A stretch of DNA of 54,080 nt from Candidatus Woesearchaeota archaeon (GCA_016177615.1 JACOUX010000035.1:1-54080); one strand, 5' to 3'; positions 1 through 10,131 are shown, numbered from the stretch's first letter. The notes: a model not told the origin generated them from the letters alone. Program-made: numbers and translations.

Positions 1-246
1 TATGCCTCCAAGCCACTTTCTGATGGAAGCAAACGAGTCAACCGTGCTCTTTCTGAAAAACTGCCCTGCCGAGAATTCAAGCAAGAGCAGGGGCATTCCG
101 GCAACAAGCATGGCTATAGTGTAAGGTATGAAAAAAAAGCCAGTAATTGTGTACGACAGGTAAGGGTAAAGGAAGATATTGCCAATTCCAACCGATGCGC
201 AGACCGCCAGCAAGACAAAAAAAAATCTTGAATTAGTTGCCCCCAT
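1..246 (-). CDS. Sodium-dependent transporter (neurotransmitter:sodium symporter family), N-terminal fragment
   Basis: The reverse strand reads 82 codons from an ATG at 244-246 to the window edge, so only the N-terminus is present; it is absent from the ORF track. The protein starts MGATNSRFFFVLLAV and continues with ASVGIGNIFLYPYL and IPYTIAMLVAGMPLLLLEFSAG. This matches the first two membrane helices of the neurotransmitter:sodium symporter (LeuT-like) family, where a glycine-rich G-x-G-N-x-x-x-x-P-Y-L segment in helix 1 contributes to sodium and substrate binding and a P-L-L-x-L-E-x-x-x-G-Q motif ends helix 2. It would import an amino acid or related solute with sodium. The gene is divergent from the RFC gene. 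The substrate cannot be judged from this fragment. Confidence 0.75.
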   Translation of the reverse strand, partial: MGATNSRFFFVLLAVCASVGIGNIFLYPYLSYTITGFFFIPYTIAMLVAGMPLLLLEFSAGQFFRKSTVDSFASIRKWLGGI

Positions 247-348
247 AAAACTTAAATTTTAATGATTATATTTAAACTTTTTGATTAAAGAGTGATAACA
301 GAATTTTGAATCAATACCTTAATAAAATATCAAAGCATACCTTGACAA

Positions 349-1555
349 ATGCATCCGTTAACCAGCAGGCATGTGCCAAAAACTTCAAAGGAAGTCATTG
401 GGCAGGAAGGGAATATAAAGCAGCTGAAGAGGTTTATAGTTAATTTCTCGAATGAAAAAAAGAATTCCTGCCTCATCCGGCACAGGAAAAACATGCTCTG
501 TTTATGCAATAGCGAATGAGCTTGGGCTCGAAGTCATCGAAGTTAATTCAAGCGATTTCCGCAATGCTGAGCAGATAAATGAAAAAGTCGGCAACGCTGT
601 AAAGCAGCGCAGCCTGTTTGCATCAGGAAAGATAATTCTTGTGGACGAGATTGACGGATTAAGCGGCCATGAGGACAGGGGAGGAATACAGGCGATAGCA
701 AAGCTAATTGAGGATTCCCCATATCCAATAGTGCTCACTGCAACAAATCCGTTTGAAAACAAGTTCAGCTCTCTAAGAAGCAAGTCATTCATGATGGAAT
801 TCAAGCCGCTTGATTATATGTCCATATTCCATATATTAAAAATGATTTGCGGGAAAGAAAAAATAAGATTCGAGGAAGATGCCCTAAAGGCATTGTCAAG
901 GAGGTCAGGAGGGGATGCAAGGTCTTCAATAAATGACCTGCAAGCTCTTGCGCAGGAGAAAAAAGAATTGACTAAAGAAAGCCTTGTGGAATTGGGTGAG
1001 AGAAACAAGACAGAGAGGATAATGTCTGCGCTCAATAAAATATTCAAGACAACTGATTTAAAAGTGGCTATATCGGCATTTGAGAATGTTGAGGAGGACT
1101 TAAATGAGCAGCTTTTGTGGATTGACGAGAACCTGCCAAAGGAGTACACAAAACCGGAAGAGCTTGCAAAAGCCTATGAAATGCTGAGCAAGGCTGATGT
1201 TTTCAGCAGAAGAATAAGAAGATGGCAGCACTACAGGTTTCTTGTTTATATAAACGCATTGATAACAGCTGGAATAGCCTCTGCCAAGGAAGAGAAGTAT
1301 AAAAAGCTGGTTGAGTACAAGCCGACAGGAAGAATTCTCAAGATATGGTGGGCAAACCAGAAGCTTGCAAAGAAAAAGGCAATTGCCCAAAAGATTGCGG
1401 AAAGGACGCACTCATCAACAAAAGATGTGCTGAAAAGCACAATGCCTTACCTTCCCTATATATTCAGCAATAAAAATATGGCCAGGCTTGTAATTGATGA
1501 ACTTGAGCTGGACAAGGAAGAAGTGGAGTGGATTAGGAAGCAGGCTAGAAGTTAA
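349..1555 (+). CDS. rfcL: Replication factor C large subunit, frameshifted in the Walker A region
   Basis: This is the AAA+ clamp-loader large subunit, which with RFC small subunits loads PCNA at primer-template junctions. The ORF track starts at 452, but family similarity begins upstream in another frame: an ATG at 349 gives HVPKTSKEVIGQEGNIKQLK, the usual RFC-L N-terminus, and that frame runs on as NSCLI. The 452 frame then supplies SGTGKT, Walker B (ILVDEIDGL), the TATNP sensor-1 segment and RRSGGDARS (sensor 2 region). The residues normally between them (about Y-G-P) are missing. A deletion of about 11 nt near 475-476 would explain both the frame change and the loss. Total length of about 400 residues is normal for archaeal RFC-L. 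Either this is a real lesion in an essential gene, a recoding site, or an assembly error. The family assignment is firm; the status of the gene is not. Confidence 0.85.
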
Positions 1556-1615
1556 GTATAAAATCGTAGGCAAATACAACTGATTTATTTATGGGTGAAG
1601 CCAGTCGCCTCCATC

Positions 1616-2053
1616 TCATGTTTGTGCAATGGTAACCATTCTATTTTTCCTGTGGCAATTGGATCCTTTTAGCTCGTAATATTCCTTAACCCTGTCCTGG
1701 GCAAGCTCTGGGTCCTCTATTTCCTGTATTCGTTCATAACCGACTTTAGCCAGCCATTGCTTAAATGGCTCAGCTTTTGGAGAAGGAATTGATTGTATAA
1801 GCCTAAACGCATTTTTTGTGTTTACGCAATCCGAATACCTCATTTTGCCATCTTTTGCCTGCAATTTCAAACCGTGACAAATTGTCACGAGTTGCGGTTC
1901 TCTCTCTTTTAGCTTTCGCCAGTAGGCTAGTTCGTCCTTGCTGTCTGTAAGAACAGCTATAATGTCGGATACTGAGAAATGCCACTCTTCATTATGCCAG
2001 ATTCTTCTGATTTTCTTATCCTGAAATACAATTAATGATTTTTCTTTGGTCAT
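1616..2053 (-). CDS. Bro-N (antirepressor-like) domain protein, C-terminally truncated
   Basis: The 145-residue product begins with a Bro-N-like domain: FQDKKIRRIWHNEEWHFSV, ending in IQSIPSPKAEPFKQWLAKVG and YERIQEIEDPELAQDRVKEY. Bro-N domains occur in phage and plasmid antirepressors and in chromosomal mobile-element genes, and are thought to bind DNA. Relatives with this PSPKAEPF signature usually continue for 100 or more residues after YYELKG, starting with a segment like YPKEWIEKR. Here the sequence diverges abruptly to SNCHRKNRMVTIAQT and stops, so I read the gene as cut or fused at its 3' end. It lies alone between RFC-L and the secreted protease, convergent with RFC-L. It is probably a remnant of a mobile element; activity is doubtful. 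Confidence 0.7.
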   Translation of the reverse strand: MTKEKSLIVFQDKKIRRIWHNEEWHFSVSDIIAVLTDSKDELAYWRKLKEREPQLVTICHGLKLQAKDGKMRYSDCVNTKNAFRLIQSIPSPKAEPFKQWLAKVGYERIQEIEDPELAQDRVKEYYELKGSNCHRKNRMVTIAQT

Positions 2054-2103
2054 TTCAGCGAATCCTTAAAAATATATTTAATTGCCTTAAAACCATATTA
2101 CGT

Positions 2104-2124
2104 CCATCAGTTAAAAGCTGATGG
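2104..2124. other. Small hairpin in the intergenic region upstream of the protease
   Basis: CCATCAG and CTGATGG form a perfect 7-bp inverted repeat around TTAAAAG. It lies in the AT-rich gap between the divergent Bro-N gene and the protease gene. It could be a regulator site or a transcription-end hairpin; nothing decides between these. Confidence 0.3.
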
Positions 2125-2237
2125 TATATTTTCGACATATAAAAGAAGCTGTTTGATATATAAATGTTCTTCCTTTTCATCCCTATAATAGAATTATCCC
2201 ATATCTCATAGCAATTTATTTAAATTAAAGCGGACTT

Positions 2238-5200
2238 TTGGCAGCTAAATTGAGGCATAGGGGGGCTGTTTTGGGGATTTTGGCACTTTTAGTTTTTGCT
2301 CTTGCGGTTTATGCTAGTGAGAGTTCTCAGCTAAAAAAAGGCAAGGCTTATGATGATTCTTTTGACTCGAATCCTAAAAAAGGATCAGACAGCAGTGTAG
2401 GGCTGGATGTTACAGCTTCAAAATCAAGAAAAGGTGGTGCAAACGCTGGAACAGATATTCAGGCTGCCAAAGGAAGATCCAAAAGAGAAGGCAAGATTGA
2501 GCTGGCAGCTTATGAATCAAAAGGCGAGAAAGTAAAAATAATTGTTGAGGTGGAAAAAGATGACAATTATCTAAAATCAATGGCGTTGGGCAATGAGTTT
2601 AAGGAATTCGGGCAGAGAAAGTTTAAGTCCATTACAGTTTCAAAATCCGAGTTGGGAAAATTGGAAGGAATGGATTCAGTGAAAAAAGTCTGGATTGAAA
2701 AGCAATATGAAAAGCTGCTTGAATTGTCTGCGCCAATAATCAATGCTGAGTCATTCTGGAATAATGGGTATAATGGGAGCAATGTTTCCGTGTGTGTTAT
2801 TGATACCGGGATATATAAATCCCACCCTGCGTTTGGCTCAAGAGTGATAGCTGAAAAGGATTTTGTCACTTCTGACAGCGACGGCGATAATCCTGACGAT
2901 TACCACGGGCACGGCACACATGTTGCCGGAACCGTGGCAGGGAACAATGAAACCTATAAAGGAATTGCATTTGGAGCAAACCTTATCAATGCGAAAGTTT
3001 TCAGCTCGTCTACAGATCTCGCATCAACTACAGATATAATGTCGGCCATAGACTGGTGCATAACCCAAGGTGCAGATATTCTTACCTTAAGCCTTGGAGG
3101 AGGAGATGAAACAAATGATGGAAGCGATTCACTTTCACAATATGTAGATCTTGCCGTTGACCAAGGCAAGATTGTAACAATCGCTGCCGGCAACAGCGGG
3201 CCTGGCGGGAGCAGTTCCAGCTGCAGGACCGCCAGGGATTCAAGCGGATCCTCTTACTCCATATGCGAGCCGGGGCTTGCTCATAAAGTCATAACCGTCG
3301 GCTCGTCGCAAACCGGCAAGTCCGGAACAACCAAAGATGGTTTAAGCGGCTTCAGCGGTAGAGGCCCGACGGGAGATGAGAGGATAAAGCCGGATTTATT
3401 AGCCCCGGGGGAAGTAATTACCTCAACATGGAAGGATGGCAGTTTTAATTCTATTAGCGGTACGAGCATGGCAACTCCCCATGTTGCAGGATTGGCTGCA
3501 TTATTGCTTCAAGCAAAGCGTAATTTAACTCCGGAAGAGACGAAAGTATTGTTTATGAACAGCGTTTATGATTACGGAGTTTTTGTCAAGGACAATGATT
3601 ATGGAACGGGCCGCATCAATGCTTCGCGGGCTTTGAATGAAATTAATTACACAAAAATTGGAAACATAACAAAATATGATAAAGTGCATAATATTTTTGT
3701 ACCTTCTGGAACAAAAGAGATAAGAGCCACACTTTATTGGCCTGAGAATTATAGCATCCACAATAATATTGATTTATATCTTCTTGACCCTTCAGGAAGA
3801 ATAAGGGATTTGTCTACGTGGGTGTATAATACCGATGAGATGGTTATATCATCAAGCCCAAATATTTTCGGCTGGTGGAAAATTCTTGTTAACCCTTTTG
3901 ATGTAAATGGAACCCAGAAATACGCAATTGCATCCAGCATAATGCCAAGCGAGCAGATGTTCATTAAGATAAACGCAACTTCAAATATAACATTCCACCA
4001 CTTAAATGTGACTGATTCTTCACAATTGAAGGTCAATATAGACTGGAACCAGACAGCCCAGGACATGAATATTTTCTTGTATAATACCTCTGGCATCCTG
4101 AAATCCTATTCCAACGCCACCAACACAAGCAGTGAAAACATAACAATAGAAAATGCTGAAGCTGGATTATGGCTGCTTAAGGTTGTACCGGCTGGATTCG
4201 GCAGGTTCTCAAATATCAAGTATGCCATAACCTCAACATTCGACATTTCCAACCAGACTTTTGATGTTGAAAGCCCTATAGTGAACTTGACAAGCCCGGC
4301 TAATTCTACTTATTCAGGAAATGTAAATCTATCTTTTATCCCTTATGATAACTTCAATTCTTTCATTGACTGCTATAGAAGCGTTAATGAGACAAAAACA
4401 TTTATTGATTCGGTGAAAAACGGCACCCAATACTCGACAATTATTAATTTAGGAGACGGGGCTTATTCGCTTTCTGTTAACTGCACAGACCTAAGCAATA
4501 ATTTCGGTGTTTCAGAGCCTGCAGCATTCAGTGTTGATGCAACTCCCCCTAACATTACGATTAATTCTCCATCGAATAATTCATTTTATAATGTGAATTT
4601 AACAACATTAAATTTGACTTCCGCTGAATCCGCTGCGTGGATTAACGGCTCCCTTGATAATGGGCAATTTTCCAATTTCTGCCAGAATTGCAGCAGCTAC
4701 AATAAAACATTTGAATCATTAACCGATGGGCTGCACAGCCTTATTATCCTTGCTTCTGACCTGATTAATATCGCAAATTTGAGCATTTCCTTCACGATTG
4801 ACACTATTTTGCCTTCGATAAGATTAAGCTCATTGACTAATAATTCTGCAGAGGAAATTGGCACCATTGTTAAATTTAATATAAGCGATGCAACTGGGAT
4901 AAGCGCATGGTACTGGAATGGGAGCATAAATATATCATTAGGAGAGCATTCCATTAATACGAGCAATTTCACCAAAAGGGAATTTGCTACTATTGTCTAT
5001 GCCAACGACAGCGCAGGAAACTTAAATTCGCAGTTTTTCAAATTTATACTTGATAGCAGGCCGATAATAAACACAACTCCGGTTAACCTGACGCTTGAGG
5101 ATGAATCTTATTCGTATGATTCAAATGCAAGCGATGCTGATAATGACTCCTTAAATTTTTCACTGATCCAATACCCAGAAGGGATTACTATAAATTCATC

Positions 5201-6866
5201 CACTGGTATCGTTGCTTGGGTGCCTTCAAATTCGGATGTTGGAAGCCATTCAATTACGCTAAATGCCGGCGACGGAAACTTGTCCTCAAATCAGACATTT
5301 ATATTGGAAGTCATCAATGTCAACGATGCTCCAAATCTTACAACAGCATTGATTGATATAAAGTTCCCTGAAGACAGCTTCAATGACACTTTAAACTTAA
5401 GCAGGCATTTTACAGATGTTGACAATGCAACATTAAGCTACTCCGCAAGCTCAAATGATACAAATGTAAGCATAACAATTTATCAGAATAGCACAATCAA
5501 GTTTAATTCTTCCAAAGACTGGAATGGGATAGCGAACGCCACAATCTTGGCAAGCGATGGGCAATATAATGCCAGCGGCAGTTTTATTGTAAATATCACG
5601 CCAGTGAACGATGCTCCTGTTCTTAACACTATACAAAACATCACAGTCAACGAAACAGGCTTGGCTGACATATACTCTTCAGGAAATGTGATGGCAACAG
5701 ACATTGACGGAGATAACATACAGTACACTTACACAGCGCCTTTAAACGCCTCTGGCCAATGGCAGACAACATATACTGATGCAAGAAAATACCTTGTAAC
5801 GGTAACAGCAAATGATTCAAACGGCGGCATTGACCAGAAAAATGTTGTTATAACCGTTCTTGACAAGCCAAAAGATGAGAATGACACTGTTGTCGGAAAT
5901 ATAACGGACATCATAACCACAATCCCAAATCTGGATTTGAAAATAAACAACTCTTTCTTTAATTCCAGCGGCTTGTTTAAAGGATTGAATAAGCTGAATT
6001 TCACAGAAGGGAATAAGACCTTGATTGAATTTGACTTTAGCTTCTCAAACAGCTCAAAATTCAGCTTTGTTGGCATAACAATAAACAGCACCAAGATTGA
6101 TGGAAAGAACAGCTTGATCATTAGGGGAATAAACCTAACCGGCCAGGGAAGTACAAAAACAGTTTATCTGAACAGAACAAACACAACATACAACTCAGTC
6201 TGCATCAGGGACGAGGATATATCTTCCATTACGGAAATGACATCAGACTGCAGCTCTTCCAGTGAAACAAAGCTTCCATGCGACGGAATTTCAACAAACA
6301 GCTACATCTGTACATTAGAAGACACTGCATACAAAATAACAGGATTGCTGCATTCCGGAATAACTCAAATATCTTATGACAGGCCATCTTCCAGCCCAAG
6401 CAGCAGCAGCCCTTCAAGCAGCAGCAGCGGTGGAGGTGGCGGGGGAGGCACGCCTGGATTTGTATGCTTCATGGACTGGAAATGCGGAGAATGGTCTGAA
6501 TGCAAAGATGGAAAACAAGCAAGGCAGTGTGATTTTGTAAAAGTGCCGCAGCATGTTCAGGAAACCCAATGCCCTGAAGCCTCAAAGCCTCCTGAAACAG
6601 AAAAGGCTTGTGAAGCAAAAGTGGAAGCTGCTGCAGAAGAGAATGAGACTAAAAATATTGGAGTGGCTGCCAAGGAAAATACTATTGCTCCGGAACAGCC
6701 GCAAAATAATAAACCTGCCAATAAGGGGCTAATGAGCGCAATCACAGGCGCTGTCTCAAGGTCTGCAGGCACAGCTGCAGGAAAAGCAGGCATTATGCTG
6801 GCTTTGCTCGCAATAGCAGGAATCGGATGGTATTCCTTTAAATATTACCGCAAATCCTCATTATAA
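2238..6866 (+). CDS. Secreted, membrane-anchored subtilisin-like (S8) serine protease with Ig/cadherin-like repeats
   Basis: The 1542-residue product starts at TTG 2238; an in-frame TAA at 2226 and the signal peptide right after the start exclude other choices. Order of parts: signal peptide (about 8-27), a propeptide-like region, then a peptidase S8 domain with all three catalytic blocks: VIDTG (Asp near residue 187), HGHGTHVAG (His near 222) and GTSMATPHVAG (Ser near 409). A pre-peptidase-C-like region and several Ig/cadherin-like repeats follow (for example near VINVNDAPNL), rich in N-x-S/T sequons. The C-terminus has a Ser/Gly linker, a small Cys/Trp domain (MDWKCGEWSEC) and a final membrane helix followed by YYRKSSL. 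It should act on the cell surface, perhaps on host or neighbour proteins or in surface-protein processing. It ends one base before valS, which suggests co-transcription. The substrate is unknown. Confidence 0.88.
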   Translation: MAAKLRHRGAVLGILALLVFALAVYASESSQLKKGKAYDDSFDSNPKKGSDSSVGLDVTASKSRKGGANAGTDIQAAKGRSKREGKIELAAYESKGEKVKIIVEVEKDDNYLKSMALGNEFKEFGQRKFKSITVSKSELGKLEGMDSVKKVWIEKQYEKLLELSAPIINAESFWNNGYNGSNVSVCVIDTGIYKSHPAFGSRVIAEKDFVTSDSDGDNPDDYHGHGTHVAGTVAGNNETYKGIAFGANLINAKVFSSSTDLASTTDIMSAIDWCITQGADILTLSLGGGDETNDGSDSLSQYVDLAVDQGKIVTIAAGNSGPGGSSSSCRTARDSSGSSYSICEPGLAHKVITVGSSQTGKSGTTKDGLSGFSGRGPTGDERIKPDLLAPGEVITSTWKDGSFNSISGTSMATPHVAGLAALLLQAKRNLTPEETKVLFMNSVYDYGVFVKDNDYGTGRINASRALNEINYTKIGNITKYDKVHNIFVPSGTKEIRATLYWPENYSIHNNIDLYLLDPSGRIRDLSTWVYNTDEMVISSSPNIFGWWKILVNPFDVNGTQKYAIASSIMPSEQMFIKINATSNITFHHLNVTDSSQLKVNIDWNQTAQDMNIFLYNTSGILKSYSNATNTSSENITIENAEAGLWLLKVVPAGFGRFSNIKYAITSTFDISNQTFDVESPIVNLTSPANSTYSGNVNLSFIPYDNFNSFIDCYRSVNETKTFIDSVKNGTQYSTIINLGDGAYSLSVNCTDLSNNFGVSEPAAFSVDATPPNITINSPSNNSFYNVNLTTLNLTSAESAAWINGSLDNGQFSNFCQNCSSYNKTFESLTDGLHSLIILASDLINIANLSISFTIDTILPSIRLSSLTNNSAEEIGTIVKFNISDATGISAWYWNGSINISLGEHSINTSNFTKREFATIVYANDSAGNLNSQFFKFILDSRPIINTTPVNLTLEDESYSYDSNASDADNDSLNFSLIQYPEGITINSSTGIVAWVPSNSDVGSHSITLNAGDGNLSSNQTFILEVINVNDAPNLTTALIDIKFPEDSFNDTLNLSRHFTDVDNATLSYSASSNDTNVSITIYQNSTIKFNSSKDWNGIANATILASDGQYNASGSFIVNITPVNDAPVLNTIQNITVNETGLADIYSSGNVMATDIDGDNIQYTYTAPLNASGQWQTTYTDARKYLVTVTANDSNGGIDQKNVVITVLDKPKDENDTVVGNITDIITTIPNLDLKINNSFFNSSGLFKGLNKLNFTEGNKTLIEFDFSFSNSSKFSFVGITINSTKIDGKNSLIIRGINLTGQGSTKTVYLNRTNTTYNSVCIRDEDISSITEMTSDCSSSSETKLPCDGISTNSYICTLEDTAYKITGLLHSGITQISYDRPSSSPSSSSPSSSSSGGGGGGGTPGFVCFMDWKCGEWSECKDGKQARQCDFVKVPQHVQETQCPEASKPPETEKACEAKVEAAAEENETKNIGVAAKENTIAPEQPQNNKPANKGLMSAITGAVSRSAGTAAGKAGIMLALLAIAGIGWYSFKYYRKSSL

Positions 6867-6867
6867 A

Positions 6868-9288
6868 ATGGAGCTTCCGAAAAACTATGACTCGGACGAG
6901 TCAGAAAAAAAATGGCTTGAATTCTGGGATAACGAAAAAATTTACGCTTTTGACCCTGAAAGCAAGGCAGATGTATATTCCATTGACACCCCGCCTCCAA
7001 CTGTCTCAGGGAAAATGCACCTTGGGCATTCTTTCTCTTATGCGCAGCAGGATTTTGTCGCGAGATTCCAGAGGATGATGGGCAAAAATGTTTTCTACCC
7101 CTTCGGAACAGATGACAACGGCTTGGCTACTGAAAGGATGATAGAAAAGCTCAAGAATGTAAAGGGCCAGTTCATGAAAAGAAAGGATTTTGTTGAATTA
7201 TGCCTTAACACGCTCAAAGAAATCAGGCCCGATATTGTTTATGATTGGAAAAGAATTGGATTGAGTGCAGATTTTAACATCTTTTATTCTACCATAGACA
7301 GCCATTCTCAAAAAATATCCCAAAAATCATTTGTCGAACTCCACAAGCTTGGAAGGTGCTACAGAAAGGAAGGCCCTACAATCTGGTGCCCGGAATGCCT
7401 GACAGCGATAGCCCAGGTGGAGATGAAAGATGAAGAAAAGATGAGCAATCTGGTCTATATAGAAGCAAAGACCGAAGACGGGGGGCCGCTTGTATTTGCG
7501 ACAACAAGGCCTGAGCTGTACCCATCGTGCGTCGGCATGTCCGCCAATCCAAATGATGAAAGGTACAAGAAATTCATTGGCAGGAAAGTGATAATGCCCA
7601 TTACTAATGCAAAAATTGAGATCACCGCAGACGAAATGGTGGACCCTGAATTTGGAACAGGTGTTGTATATTTCTGCAGCAGCGGCGATGCACAATTCCT
7701 TGACTGGGAGACAAGGCATCATGTAAAAGATAAGATTTACATCCTTAACTTTGACGGCACAATGAATGAAAAGGCCGGGGCTTACAAGGGATTAACGATA
7801 AAGGAAACGAGAAAGAGGATTGTGGAAGACCTGCAAAAATTGGGCGCAGTCAGAAAAGTTGAGCCTTTGCAGCATTCTGTTAATACCCATGAAAGATGCG
7901 GAACAATTGTCGAGTACATGGTTTCAAAACAGTGGTACATAAAATATCTTGACCTGAAGGAGGATTTCATAAGATATGGAAGAAAGATTAAGTGGCATCC
8001 TGAGCACATGCGCTCAAGGTATGAGAACTGGATTCATGGCCTGAAATGGGACTGGAACATCTCAAGGCAGAGACATTTTGGAATTCCTATCCCTGTTTGG
8101 TACTGCAAAAAATGCAATGAAACAGTTTTAGCTGATGAGAAGCAGCTGCCTGTTGACCCATTAGTTGATAAGCCAAAAGGGAAATGCAAATGCGGCTCTG
8201 ATGAGTTTGTCGGGGAAAAAGATGTTTTGGACACTTGGGCGACTTCCTCGCTGACTCCGGACATTGCGATTGGGCTGTCCAAGGATAAAAATCTCCGGAA
8301 AAAGCTGCATCCGATGAGCTTAAGGCCACAGGCGCACGATATAATAACATTCTGGCTTTTCACGACTGTTGTAAAAAGCTACTTTCACCACAATGAAATA
8401 CCTTGGAATGACGTGATGATCTCAGGATGGGCCCTTGACCCAAAAGGGAAGAAGATGAGCAAGAGCAAGGGCAACATCATTGACCCAAGGGAGATGGTTT
8501 CAAAGTACTCTGCCGATGCGCTGAGGTTTTGGGCAGCAGGCTCAAGATTGGGGGATGACATGCCTTTCCAGGAAAAGGACCTTGTCACAGGAAGCAAGTT
8601 TGTCACAAAAATATGGAATGCCTCAAGGCTTGCCTTCATGCACCTTATGGATTACAGCGGAAAAAAGCCGGCAAGGCTTGAGATGGCTGACAGGTGGGTT
8701 TTGTCAAAGCTGAGCAGGGTTGTTAAGTCCGCGACTGAAAATTTCATTAATTACGAATACATGCACACAAAGCTTGAAGCTGAAACATTCTTCTGGCATA
8801 CCTTTTGCGACAATTACCTCGAGATAATAAAGGACAGGCTTTACAACGCTGAAAAGAGAGGGGAAGATGCAAGATTAAGCGCGCAATATTCCCTTTATCT
8901 TTCATTGCTTACAATAATAAAGTTAATGGCCCCGATAACCCCGTTCATAACAGAAGAGTTATACCATCAGTACTACAGGAAGCATGAAAAAATAAAAAGC
9001 GTTCATATCTCAAAGTGGCCTGAATTAAATATGACTGACGATCACTCAGAGCATGTTGGCGATTTTGCTGTTTCTGTTGTTGAGTTTGTGAGAAAAAGGA
9101 AAACAGAAAACAAGATGTCCCTGAAGGCGCCTGTAAAAAAATTAATCATAAGGTCAAAAGTCGAGGAGAAGGATTTTGAATTGGTTGAGGCTGACATCAA
9201 AGCAGCAACATCGGCAGAGGAAATCATTTTCGAGCCGACAAGGGGAAAACATACTGAAAAGGAGCTGGAGGTTGAGGCGGAGTTTTGA
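6868..9288 (+). CDS. valS: Valyl-tRNA synthetase
   Basis: This class I synthetase charges tRNA-Val in the cytoplasm. The 806-residue protein shows the HIGH motif as HLGH after PPPTVSGKM near residue 50, a zinc-type knuckle WCPECLTAIA, the CP1 editing domain region (ATTRPELYPSCVG), the ValRS hallmark WNISRQRHFGIPIPVWYC, a second zinc pair (CKKCNE and CKCGSD), and KMSKS as GKKMSKSKGN near 530. The C-terminal part carries the anticodon-binding helical domain and a short Lys/Glu-rich tail. Length is at the small end for archaeal ValRS but complete. The ATG at 6868 lies one base after the protease stop codon, so the two are probably read from one mRNA, although their functions are unrelated. Confidence 0.96.
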   Translation: MELPKNYDSDESEKKWLEFWDNEKIYAFDPESKADVYSIDTPPPTVSGKMHLGHSFSYAQQDFVARFQRMMGKNVFYPFGTDDNGLATERMIEKLKNVKGQFMKRKDFVELCLNTLKEIRPDIVYDWKRIGLSADFNIFYSTIDSHSQKISQKSFVELHKLGRCYRKEGPTIWCPECLTAIAQVEMKDEEKMSNLVYIEAKTEDGGPLVFATTRPELYPSCVGMSANPNDERYKKFIGRKVIMPITNAKIEITADEMVDPEFGTGVVYFCSSGDAQFLDWETRHHVKDKIYILNFDGTMNEKAGAYKGLTIKETRKRIVEDLQKLGAVRKVEPLQHSVNTHERCGTIVEYMVSKQWYIKYLDLKEDFIRYGRKIKWHPEHMRSRYENWIHGLKWDWNISRQRHFGIPIPVWYCKKCNETVLADEKQLPVDPLVDKPKGKCKCGSDEFVGEKDVLDTWATSSLTPDIAIGLSKDKNLRKKLHPMSLRPQAHDIITFWLFTTVVKSYFHHNEIPWNDVMISGWALDPKGKKMSKSKGNIIDPREMVSKYSADALRFWAAGSRLGDDMPFQEKDLVTGSKFVTKIWNASRLAFMHLMDYSGKKPARLEMADRWVLSKLSRVVKSATENFINYEYMHTKLEAETFFWHTFCDNYLEIIKDRLYNAEKRGEDARLSAQYSLYLSLLTIIKLMAPITPFITEELYHQYYRKHEKIKSVHISKWPELNMTDDHSEHVGDFAVSVVEFVRKRKTENKMSLKAPVKKLIIRSKVEEKDFELVEADIKAATSAEEIIFEPTRGKHTEKELEVEAEF

Positions 9289-9353
9289 AAAGATTTAAAT
9301 ACTTTGCAAAAAATTTATAATTTTAATAGTAATGATATTGCGGGGTAAATAAA

Positions 9354-10055
9354 ATGCATGTGCCTCATGCGACTGTTGCGCAAAGAATTGGAAATTATAG
9401 GCGGAGAAACGAAATCGACCCAGTTCCAAGGGATGGAGCGGCAAGCATCGAAGATGTTCTTTATGGAGGCACCCCTCAAGGCAATGTTGCAAGACTTTTG
9501 GAATCAAAGTTAAAGGGCATTTCATTCAAAGATTTGTATTCTTTAAAAGAAGAAAATAACGGAAATGGACATCCAATCCTTAAAGCCCATACAAACAGCA
9601 TCCTTGAATATTTTGGTTTCAGGGATGGCAATGAAAGGGCTGGTGTCCTAAAAAGATATGACTATGTAGCTGATGCAATCAGAACAGCTTATCACCTATC
9701 AGTTTATTTTGGGTTAGCTGGCAATCATGATAAGACTGACCGTAAAACCAAGGATACTTTTCTGGCAATCGCGGATTCTGTCCATAGGTACGGAACTGCG
9801 AATACAGATTTGATTATTGAAAGAGTAGGGCTTGAGCGCTTGCCTGAATTCATGGAAGCCAGCAAAGTATTTTCTATAGTAGATGTTTTCGGCGTTCCAA
9901 GTTTCGTGCCAAGTAAGAGGGTACAAATCGAATCTCGCGGTCCTGAAACTTCAGTAATCAGATCTCCGTGGGCAGAATGGTTAAAGCAAAACGGGTATTC
10001 CCCGAGAACTGTAAACGGATTTCCGTTTTACGGTAGATTAAGATTAGCCAAATAA
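9354..10055 (+). CDS. Uncharacterised 233-residue protein
   Basis: I do not recognise this family. The protein is soluble and basic, without a signal peptide or membrane helix. It has a short N-terminal region (TVAQRIGNYRRRNEIDP), a central helical part with conserved-looking H, D and R residues (LSVYFGLAGNHDKTDRKTKD) and a C-terminal WAEWLKQNGYSPRT segment. A TATA-like GATTTAAATACTT lies about 55 bp upstream of ATG 9354, downstream of valS and separate from it. The gene converges with cysS; the 76-bp gap between them has no clear terminator. The coding style matches the neighbours, so it is likely a real gene of unknown function. Confidence 0.65.
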   Translation: MHVPHATVAQRIGNYRRRNEIDPVPRDGAASIEDVLYGGTPQGNVARLLESKLKGISFKDLYSLKEENNGNGHPILKAHTNSILEYFGFRDGNERAGVLKRYDYVADAIRTAYHLSVYFGLAGNHDKTDRKTKDTFLAIADSVHRYGTANTDLIIERVGLERLPEFMEASKVFSIVDVFGVPSFVPSKRVQIESRGPETSVIRSPWAEWLKQNGYSPRTVNGFPFYGRLRLAK

Positions 10056-10131
10056 AACTTTCTGTTTATCTTATCTTCCGATATCCAGAATTCTGGCGTT
10101 TTTATCGAGTTCCTATACATATTTCACCACC

